DNA from: JBBCJM01 sp037190175
Lineage (GTDB): Bacteria > Pseudomonadota > Alphaproteobacteria > Rhodobacterales > Rhodobacteraceae
NCBI GenBank assembly: GCA_037190175.1
Contig: JBBCJM010000013.1
Span: 1-21,636, forward strand
Length of the DNA: 21,636 nucleotides
Reading direction: 5' to 3'
Under the pieces are notes generated by a model. It searched no databases. It saw nothing but the letters and a program-made list of their open reading frames with translations, and was not told the DNA's origin. The translations under genes and the position numbers were made by a program. This document shows, piece by piece, positions 14,311-21,636 of the stretch (position 1 is the first letter of the stretch; each line of letters opens with the position of its first letter).

Positions 14311-14969
14311 CCCGGCAGCACGTCGCGCAGGAAGGAGACCGCGGCGCCCAGCCCGTCGGGGGCGATGCCGTGGCCGGTGCCGCGCATCACGTGGCCGTAG
14401 GTCTCGAACCCCGCCGCCACCAGCGCGTTGCCGGCCAGCCCCATGTCCTCGAAGGGCACCATCGGGTCCTGGTCGCCATGCACCAGCAGCACCGGCGGCT
14501 TCACCACCGCCTCCGCCGCCAGCCGCTCGGGCGCCAGAAGCCGGCCCGAGATCGCCACGATCCCCGCCACCGCCTGCGCCCGCCGCGGCGCCACGTGCAG
14601 CGCCATCATCGCGCCCTGGCTGAAGCCCACCAGCGCCATCGCGGCTGCCGAAAGCCCCTCCTCGGCCAGCCGGGCGTCGAGAAAGGCGTTCAGGTCGTCC
14701 ACCGCCGCCGCCATCCCCGCCACCGCCGCGGCCTCCGACGATCCGTCGAGCCAGGGGATGCAGAACCATTGCCGGCCGAAGGGGTTGCCGGCGCAGGGCT
14801 CGGGCGCGTCGGGGGCCACGAAGGCGGTGCCGGGCAGATGCGGGCCCAAGGGCTCGGCCAGCCCCAGCAGGTCCGCCCCGTCGGCGCCATAGCCGTGCAG
14901 GAACACCACCAGCGAGCGCGCGGTGCCCCGCTTCGCCCCCCGCCGGCCGAAGGACAACTCGCGGCTCAT
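14307..14969 (-). CDS. Alpha/beta hydrolase (carboxylesterase/phospholipase-like)
   Basis: This is a cytosolic serine hydrolase of the small carboxylesterase/acyl-protein thioesterase type (COG0400). The 220-aa product has the oxyanion-hole LVVFLHGYGADGADL (20-34), the nucleophile elbow GFSQGAMMA (S117), the acid VLLVHGDQDPMVP (D168) and GTGHGI (H200), so the triad is complete. The segment FGRQWFCIPWLDGSS is typical of this family. The start ATG at 14969 overlaps the stop of the DNA glycosylase gene as ATGA, with GAGGGG just upstream; an ATG 42 bases earlier lies within that gene and is not needed. The TAG stop is part of a GTAG palindrome. The natural substrate is unknown. Confidence 0.92.
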   Translation of the reverse strand: MSRELSFGRRGAKRGTARSLVVFLHGYGADGADLLGLAEPLGPHLPGTAFVAPDAPEPCAGNPFGRQWFCIPWLDGSSEAAAVAGMAAAVDDLNAFLDARLAEEGLSAAAMALVGFSQGAMMALHVAPRRAQAVAGIVAISGRLLAPERLAAEAVVKPPVLLVHGDQDPMVPFEDMGLAGNALVAAGFETYGHVMRGTGHGIAPDGLGAAVSFLRDVLPG

Positions 14970-15595
14970 CGGATCCCCTCGCGTTCGGTCGCCACCCGGT
15001 AATAGGCCCACAAGAGCCGCGCCGCCACGCCGCGCCAGGGCGACCAGACCTCGGCCATCGCCCGCATCGCCTTTTCCTTCGGCCGCTCGGGCAGGTCGAA
15101 CAGCCGCCGGGCGGATTCCTGCAAGGCGAGGTCGCCCGGCGCGAAGACATCCGCGCGGCCCAGGCTGAACATCGCATAGATCTCGGCCGTCCAGCTGCCG
15201 ATCCCCGGCACCGCGGTCAGCACCGTGACGACCTCGGGCGTGGGCATGGTCCGCAGCGCGGCGAAGTCGATGCCCGAGACCGCCAGAGCCCTGCCATAGC
15301 GCGCCTTCTGCCGCGACAACCCGCAGGCGCGCAGTTCCTCGTCACTGGCCACGGCCATCCGGGCGGGATCGGTCAGCCCCGCCGCCTGCAACCGCGCCCA
15401 GATCGCATCGGCCGAGGCCACCGAGACCTGCTGGCTGACGATGGCATCCAGCAGCGGCGCGAATCCGTCCTCGCGCCGGCGCAGCGGCAGGGGCCCGGTC
15501 AGGGCATAGGCGTGCGCGAAGCGCGGCTCGCGCGCGGCCAGCCACTCCGCCCCCTCGACCACGCAGGCCTCGGTCTCGATGATGCGTCCCACCAT
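14966..15595 (-). CDS. DNA-3-methyladenine glycosylase II-like (HhH-GPD, AlkA type)
   Basis: This base-excision repair glycosylase removes alkylated purines. The 209-aa protein contains the HhH-GPD fold: LLDAIVSQQVSVASADAIWARL (48-69), LSRQKARYGRALA (93-105), the helix-hairpin-helix TAVPGIGSWTAEIYAMF (127-143) and the catalytic Asp in FAPGDLALQ (D155), followed by RPKEKAMRAMAEVWSPWRGVAARLLWAYYR, which carries the usual WxPxR signature as WSPWR. It lacks the extra N-terminal AlkA domain, as many short bacterial homologues do. The start at 15595 (MVGRIIET) has only a weak purine-rich stretch upstream; longer starts run into the divergent MFS gene. It overlaps the esterase gene by four bases (ATGA). 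Confidence 0.9.
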   Translation of the reverse strand: MVGRIIETEACVVEGAEWLAAREPRFAHAYALTGPLPLRRREDGFAPLLDAIVSQQVSVASADAIWARLQAAGLTDPARMAVASDEELRACGLSRQKARYGRALAVSGIDFAALRTMPTPEVVTVLTAVPGIGSWTAEIYAMFSLGRADVFAPGDLALQESARRLFDLPERPKEKAMRAMAEVWSPWRGVAARLLWAYYRVATEREGIR

Positions 15596-15689
15596 GGGCC
15601 CACAACACCCCGCCCGGCTGCCGGCCGCAAGCCCCCTTGCGACGCTTTCGCCCTTGAGCCTGCCCGCCGCCGCGGCTAGCCCATGGCCC

Positions 15690-16907
15690 ATGAGCCAGTC
15701 CCCCGCCCCGAACGACCGCCAGGCCCGCCGCAACGTGGCGGTGCTGATCGCCGCGCAGGCGATCCTCGGCGCGCAGATGCCGATGGTCTTCACCGTCGCC
15801 GGGCTGGCCGGCCAGTCGCTGGCGCCGAACATCTGCTGGGCCACCCTGCCCATCACCATGACGGTGATCGGCTCGATGCTGACCGCCACGCCGCTCTCCG
15901 CCCTGATGGCGCGGCACGGGCGGCGGGCGGGCTTCGTGCTGGGGGCGCTTCTGGGCGCGCTGGGGGCGGCGATCGGCGCCTTCGGCCTGTCGCGCGGGTC
16001 CTTCGGGCTGTTCCTGCTGGGCTCGCTGCTGACCGGGGCCTATATGTCGGCGCAGGGGTTCTTCCGCTTCGCCGCCGCGGATTCCGCGACGCCCGAGTTC
16101 CGGCCCAAGGCGATCTCCTGGGTCATGGCCGGGGGGCTGTTGTCGGCGGTCGTCGGGCCGCAACTGGTCAAGGTGACGGCCGAGGCGATGGCGATCCCCT
16201 TCCTCGGCACCTATCTGGCGGTGATCGGGCTGAACCTCGCCGGTTCCTTCCTGTTCCTCGGCCTGCACGCGCCGCCGCCGCCTGCCCCGGCCGAGGGCAC
16301 CCCGGCGGGCCGCAGCCGGCGCGAGCTCATCTCCGACCCCCGCATCCTGGTGGCGGTGATCTGCGCCACCGTCTCCTACGCGCTGATGAACCTGGTCATG
16401 ACCTCCTCACCGCTGGCGGTGGTGGGCTGCGGCTTCGGCACCGGGGACGCGGCGGATGTGGTGACCGCGCATGTGCTGGCGATGTATGCGCCGTCCTTCG
16501 TCACCGGCCATGTGATCGCCCGCTTCGGGGTGGAGCGGGTGGTGGCGCTGGGGCTGACCATCCTGGCCGGCGCCGGCGCGGTGGCCATCGCCGGGGTGGA
16601 GCTGGAGAACTTCTTCATCGCCATGATGCTGCTGGGCATCGGCTGGAACTTCGGCTTCATCGGCGCCACCGCCATGCTGGCCGAGGCGCATACGGTGGAG
16701 GAACGCGGCCGGATGCAGGGGATGAACGATTTCATCGTGTTCCTGGGGGTGTCCTTGGCCTCGCTGTCCTCGGGCGGGCTGATGAACTGCGCCGGCGGCT
16801 CGGCGCAGGCCGGCTGGCAGATGGTGAACATGGCCATGCTGCCCTTCCTGATCCTGGCCGGGGGGGCGCTGGTCTGGCTGCGGCTGCGGGTGCCGGCGCG
16901 GCCGTAG
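15690..16907 (+). CDS. MFS transporter
   Basis: This inner-membrane secondary transporter has 405 residues and about 12 hydrophobic segments. The first runs from VAVLIAAQAILGAQMPMVFT (16-35), the second around WATLPITMTVIGSMLTATPLS, followed by the MFS motif A-like loop ALMARHGRRAGF (71-82) and LGALLGALGAAIGAFGL. A hydrophilic middle loop near 195-215 (APPPPAPAEGTPAGRSRRE) divides the two six-helix halves, and AEAHTVEERGRMQGMNDFIVF is a second cytoplasmic loop. The start at 15690 (MSQSPAPNDR) removes a 37-residue extension that overlaps the divergent glycosylase gene. No strong Shine-Dalgarno is seen. The stop TAG is the start of a GTAG palindrome. Substrate unknown; drug or metabolite export are guesses only. 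Confidence 0.9.
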   Translation: MSQSPAPNDRQARRNVAVLIAAQAILGAQMPMVFTVAGLAGQSLAPNICWATLPITMTVIGSMLTATPLSALMARHGRRAGFVLGALLGALGAAIGAFGLSRGSFGLFLLGSLLTGAYMSAQGFFRFAAADSATPEFRPKAISWVMAGGLLSAVVGPQLVKVTAEAMAIPFLGTYLAVIGLNLAGSFLFLGLHAPPPPAPAEGTPAGRSRRELISDPRILVAVICATVSYALMNLVMTSSPLAVVGCGFGTGDAADVVTAHVLAMYAPSFVTGHVIARFGVERVVALGLTILAGAGAVAIAGVELENFFIAMMLLGIGWNFGFIGATAMLAEAHTVEERGRMQGMNDFIVFLGVSLASLSSGGLMNCAGGSAQAGWQMVNMAMLPFLILAGGALVWLRLRVPARP

Positions 16908-16925
16908 GGCGGGGTACATCCCGCC
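16904..16925 (+). repeat. GTAG palindrome (GGCGGG type) supplying the MFS stop codon
   Basis: GTAG (16904-16907) is followed by GGCGGG-GTACAT-CCCGCC (16908-16925), a 6-bp stem. TAG 16905-16907 is the MFS stop codon. It is one arm of an inverted pair with the copy at 16942-16963. Confidence 0.75.
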
Positions 16926-16941
16926 ATCGGCCGCCGGGATT

Positions 16942-16963
16942 GGCGGGGTGAACCCCGCCCTAC
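16942..16963 (-). repeat. GTAG palindrome (GGCGGGG type) supplying the squalene/phytoene synthase-like stop codon
   Basis: It is identical over 22 bases to the element at 11878-11899. TAG (16962 to 16960) is the stop of the convergent gene. With the copy at 16904-16925 and a 16-base spacer, it makes up the whole intergenic region between two convergent genes, a BIME-like arrangement. Confidence 0.8.
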
Positions 16964-17694
16964 CAGCGCCCGGTGAGGCCGACCCAGGCGAGCCGCGCCC
17001 GCCGCGCCGCCTCGGACAGATGCAGGGGCCTTCCCGCCGCCGCCCGGCCCAGCACCGGCCCCGCCAGCCAGCCCGCGATGCCCGCCGGCCCCAGCGCCCG
17101 CCTGTGCCCCCGCGCCCTTTGCAGCCGCGCCAGCCCCTCGCGCGCCAGCGCCGGCACTTCGGCGCCCTCCGGCAGGGTCGGCCGCCCGCGCGCCTGCAGC
17201 TCGGGCAGCGCCATCAGCCAGGAGGCCAGCCCCGCCGCCGCGCCCAGGTCGCGCGCCGCCGCCTCGGGCCCGCCGCCCAAGGCGCGGACCGAGAGCCACA
17301 TCAGCCCGCCGCCGGTATCCTCCAGATACACCCAGAGCGCCGCCTCGTCGGCGAAGGGCTCGCCCCAGACATCCCGCCGCCGCGCCGCCGCCAGCCGGTC
17401 CAGCGCCTCGCCCGGCAGCCCGGCCTCGCGGATCAGCGCGTGCAGCGGGCCGGCCACCTCATGCGCCCGGGGCGGGGCGCCCGCCACCGCGCCCTCCACC
17501 ACCTCGCGCCACCATTGCAGCCGCATCTCGGCGATCGCCGGCTCCTGCGTGACCCAAGGCGCGCGGGCCAACTCCAGGTTGAAGGCATAGAGCGGGATCA
17601 GCCGCGCCCGGGCCGCGACCGGCATCGCCATCAGCGCCGCCCAGCGGTCGGGGTCGCCCTTCGCCACCAGCGCGGCGCAGGCGTCCAGGCTCAT
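16960..17694 (-). CDS. Squalene/phytoene synthase family protein
   Basis: This 244-aa all-helical protein of the trans-isoprenyl diphosphate synthase (head-to-head) superfamily starts SLDACAALVAKGDPDRW, then has ARLIPLYAFNLELARAPWV (30-48), the EMRLQWWREVVEG block (56-68) and DVWGEPFADEAALWVYLEDTGGGLMW (108-133). The two Asp-rich DxxxD-type diphosphate-binding motifs of true synthases are not both intact (E/R-rich EMRLQWWRE, LEDTGG), so carotenoid or squalene synthesis is doubtful. It resembles the non-synthase branch that includes the mitochondrial complex I assembly factor NDUFAF6. The start ATG overlaps the cimA stop (ATGA), with only a weak GCGG-rich site upstream, so translation is probably coupled. 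No carotenoid genes are nearby. Confidence 0.78.
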   Translation of the reverse strand: MSLDACAALVAKGDPDRWAALMAMPVAARARLIPLYAFNLELARAPWVTQEPAIAEMRLQWWREVVEGAVAGAPPRAHEVAGPLHALIREAGLPGEALDRLAAARRRDVWGEPFADEAALWVYLEDTGGGLMWLSVRALGGGPEAAARDLGAAAGLASWLMALPELQARGRPTLPEGAEVPALAREGLARLQRARGHRRALGPAGIAGWLAGPVLGRAAAGRPLHLSEAARRARLAWVGLTGRW

Positions 17695-19327
17695 TCCGCC
17701 GCCCGCGCAGCGCCCGCCGCCGTCACCCCGTCGCGGATCAGCTTCCACTGGATCGCCTCCAGCAGCGCCTCGAAGCTGGCGTCCACGATATTGGCCGAGA
17801 CCCCCACGGTCGACCAGCGGTGCCCGGCCGAGTCCTCGCTGTCGATGATCACCCGGGTGACCGCCTCGGTCCCTCCTTGCGTGATCCGCACCTTGAAATC
17901 CACCAGCTTCATGTCGTCGATGGCGGCCTGATAGGGGCCCAGGTCCTTGGCCAGCGCCTTGGACAGCGCATTGACCGGGCCGCGGTCGCTGCCCGCCGCG
18001 TCCATCGAATCGCTGACCGACATCATCTTGCGCTCGCCGATCTTGACCACCACCACCGCTTCCGACAGCGAGATCATCCGATCCTGCTTGTTCTTGCGCC
18101 GCTCCACCGTCACCCGATACCGCTTCACCTCGAAGAACGCGGGGCAGAGGCCCAGTTCCCGCCGCGCCAGCAGTTCGAAGGACGCCTGCGCGCCGTCATA
18201 GGCATAGCCCTGATCCTCGCGCCGCTTCACCTCGTTGAGGATATGCGCCAGCCGCGGGTCGCCGGCCGCCACCTCGATCCCGGCGGCGGAGAGGCGGGCA
18301 CGCAGGTTCGACTGCCCGGCCTGGTTCGACATCGGGATGATGCGGGCATTGCCGATGCGGGCGGGGTCGACATGCTCGTAGGTCGCCGGATCCTTCAGGA
18401 TCGCGCTGGCGTGCAGCCCCGCCTTGTGGGCGAAGGCGCTGGCGCCCACGTAGGGCGCGGCCCGGTGCGGCACCCGGTTCAGGATGTCGTCCAGCATCCG
18501 GCTGGTGCGCAGCAGGCCCGCCAGCGCCTGCTCGCTCACCCCGGTCTCGAACCGGCTGCGGTAGGGCTCCTTCAACAGCAGCGTGGGGATCAGCGTGGTC
18601 AGGTTGGCATTGCCGCAGCGTTCGCCCAGGCCGTTCAGCGTGCCCTGCACCTGCCGCGCGCCCGCGTCGATGGCGGCCAGCGAATTGGCCACCGCATTGC
18701 CGGTGTCGTCATGGCAATGGATCCCCAGCCGCCCGCCCGGGATGCCGGCGGCGATGACCTCGGCCGTCACCCCCCCCACCTCGGCCGGCAGGGTGCCGCC
18801 GTTGGTGTCGCAGAGCACCACCCAGGCCGCGCCGGCCCCTAGCGCGGCCTTGAGGCAGGCCAGCGCATAGCCGGGATCGGCGCGGTAGCCGTCGAAGAAA
18901 TGCTCGGCATCGAACAGCGCCTCGCGGCCCTTGGCGGTCACATGGGCGATGGAGGCGGCGATGTTGCCCAGGTTCTCCTCCAGCGAGATGCCCAGCGCGG
19001 TTTCCACATGGAACGGATGGCTCTTGCCCACCAGGCAGACCGCCGGGGTCGCCGCATCCAGCACCGCCGCCAGCACGTCGTCGTTCCCGGCCGAGCGCCC
19101 GGCGCGCTTGGTCATGCCGAAGGCGGTCATGGTGGCGCGGGTGGCGGGCGCCGTGCGGAAGAAGTCGCTGTCGGTCGGGTTCGCCCCGGGCCAGCCGCCC
19201 TCGATGTAGTCCACCCCCAAGGCATCCAGCGCCGAAGCGATCCGCGCCTTCTCGGCCGCCGAGAACTGCACCCCCTGCGTCTGCTGCCCGTCGCGCAGGG
19301 TGGTGTCGAAGAGGGTGAGGCGGTCGG

Positions 19328-19331
<4 letters not shown>
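17691..19331 (-). CDS. cimA: Citramalate synthase
   Basis: CimA condenses acetyl-CoA with pyruvate to (R)-citramalate, the threonine-independent route to 2-oxobutyrate and isoleucine. The 546-aa product belongs to the HMG-CoA lyase-like/LeuA family. DTTLRDGQQTQG (9-20) holds the metal Asp and catalytic Arg, YIEGGWPGANPTD (42-54) is typical of the long CimA branch, HCHDDTGNAVANS (205-217) has the metal His pair, and NGLGERCGNANL (233-244) follows. YVGASAFAHKAGLHASAI leads to the linker, and residues from about 400 form the LeuA-type allosteric domain that senses the end product. The start overlaps the cysS stop (ATGA 19328-19331). No Shine-Dalgarno is visible in AAGCTTATGAAATCACA just upstream, so expression probably depends on ribosomes ending cysS. 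Confidence 0.95.
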
Positions 19332-20908
<1,577 letters not shown>

Positions 20909-20952
20909 CATTCCCTCCCCGCCCTCGGGCCGCGGGTCCGGGGCTCCTTAGC

Positions 20953-20968
20953 AACTCCGCGCGGGGTT
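20953..20968. promoter_or_regulatory. Near-perfect palindrome between divergent cysS and TPM gene
   Basis: AACTCCGCGCGGGGTT is a 16-base inverted repeat broken by one T-G pair. It lies in the 122-base divergent region, 45 bases before cysS and 63 bases before the TPM-domain gene. It could be a regulatory site for either gene. No clear -35/-10 pairs were identified beside it. Confidence 0.3.
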
Positions 20969-21030
20969 GGAAATGATCGCTCTTGCAGCGGGGCGCTGCG
21001 GCATGTGCAGATGGTGGCGGAGGTGACGCC

Positions 21031-21636
21031 ATGATCCGCTGGATGTTCTGCCTGCTGCTGCTGGCCTGGCCCGCCGGGGCGCAGGAGGTGCCGGCGCGGC
21101 TCGGCTGGCTCGGCGATTACGCCGCGGTGCTGACGCAGGACGAGGCGGCGCGGATCGAGGCGGCGCTGGAGACGGGGCGGCGGGAGACCGGCATCGAGGT
21201 TGCGGTGGCGGTCATCCCCTCGCGCCGCGACCATGGCGGGCCGGCGGGGCTGGAGGATTTCGCCACCGGCTGGTTCAACGCCTGGGGGCTGGGCGATGCG
21301 CAAAGGAACGACGGCATCCTGATCCTGATCGCGCGCGACGACCGGGAGCTGCGGATCGCGCTGGGCTCCGGCTATCCGCCCGAGGCCGAGGCCGCGGCGC
21401 AAACGGTGGTGGACCGCACCATCCTGCCCGCGCTGCGCGACGGGCGGCTGGCCGAGGGGATCGAGGCCGGGGTGATCCAGACCTACGACCGCATCGCCCG
21501 CCCCTTCGCCACGGGCCAGGGCATCGTGCCGGAGGCGGAGGGCAGCGACGCCCCGCTGGTTCTGCTGTTCCTGGGCGTGATGGCCGGCGGGGTGCTGTGG
21601 CAATCGCGCCGGCGGCTGGGCGACCGGGCGGTGCGG
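21031..21636 (+). CDS. TPM domain-containing protein (YgcG family), 3' end outside window
   Basis: The frame is open for 202 codons to the window edge. A Sec signal peptide (MIRWMFCLLLLAWPAGAQ) is followed by the TPM domain: YAAVLTQDEAARIEAALE (about 30-47), GIEVAVAVIPS, the FATGWFNAWGLGDAQRNDGILILIARDDRELRIALGSGYP core (about 74-113) and the VVDRTILPALRDGRLAEGIEAGV end. Near residues 172-186 a hydrophobic segment (APLVLLFLGVMAGGVLW) starts a membrane helix, after which Arg-rich residues face the cytoplasm. The family includes membrane-anchored extracytoplasmic proteins such as the YgcG group and chloroplast TLP18.3, with proposed acid phosphatase or photosystem-repair roles; here the role is unknown. 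GGCGGAGG lies eight bases before the ATG. Confidence 0.9.
   Translation, partial: MIRWMFCLLLLAWPAGAQEVPARLGWLGDYAAVLTQDEAARIEAALETGRRETGIEVAVAVIPSRRDHGGPAGLEDFATGWFNAWGLGDAQRNDGILILIARDDRELRIALGSGYPPEAEAAAQTVVDRTILPALRDGRLAEGIEAGVIQTYDRIARPFATGQGIVPEAEGSDAPLVLLFLGVMAGGVLWQSRRRLGDRAVR

Noticed and set aside
18440..18480. GTAG palindrome inside cimA (GTAGGGCGCGGCCC)
   Set aside because: Only a 3-bp stem around an odd centre. It lies in well-conserved coding sequence and is explained by codon choice.

Overview
This is a very GC-rich chromosomal window (about 70% G+C over most of its length). It looks like an alphaproteobacterium, most likely a Rhodobacteraceae member such as Paracoccus, Rhodobacter or a relative. 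The assignment rests on the prfA-prmC-DUF4167 gene order, the cysS-cimA-squalene/phytoene synthase-like order, the style of the HNH endonuclease, the HLGN form of the CysRS signature, and the overall codon use. The content is mostly housekeeping and catabolic genes. I see no phage, transposase, CRISPR array, tRNA or rRNA.

Layout. 1-4.6 kb (minus strand): an endonuclease/exonuclease/phosphatase-family secreted protein, a GT-A-like glycosyltransferase, prfA (RF1), prmC (RF1/RF2 methyltransferase, ATGA overlap with prfA) and a DUF4167 protein cut by the window edge. 4.7-8.8 kb (minus): an M20 amidohydrolase, a 394-base intergenic region full of hairpins, then a class III aminotransferase and an agmatinase. 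The last two look like a guanidino/polyamine catabolic pair. 8.9-10.4 kb (plus): mazG, then an ArsR-type repressor and a VOC-fold protein expressed from a promoter whose spacer is a perfect operator palindrome. 10.5-15.6 kb (minus): a YqeY-like protein, a second and divergent ureohydrolase, ppk2 with a TetR regulator, an HNH endonuclease, and an AlkA-type DNA glycosylase overlapping a serine esterase. 15.7-16.9 kb (plus): an MFS permease. 17-20.9 kb (minus): cysS-cimA-squalene/phytoene synthase-like, linked by two ATGA overlaps. The plus-strand start of a TPM-domain protein runs off the right edge.

Most unusual signals. (1) Short palindromes beginning with GTAG, which resemble REP elements, lie at gene 3' ends. 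In five genes (M20, TetR, esterase, MFS, squalene/phytoene synthase-like) the TAG of GTAG is itself the stop codon. A sixth, agmatinase, ends in a degenerate copy. (2) The last third of cysS (about 19332-19900) has much lower GC than everything around it and carries a C-terminal extension. That extension contains another GTAG palindrome, this one translated as protein. This suggests a chimeric gene. (3) The arsR-VOC pair has a TTGACA -35, a 22-bp operator filling the spacer, and a predicted transcription start on the A of the ATG, so it is probably a leaderless mRNA. (4) The second ureohydrolase has Asp in place of the first metal-binding His (GGDDS instead of GGDHS).
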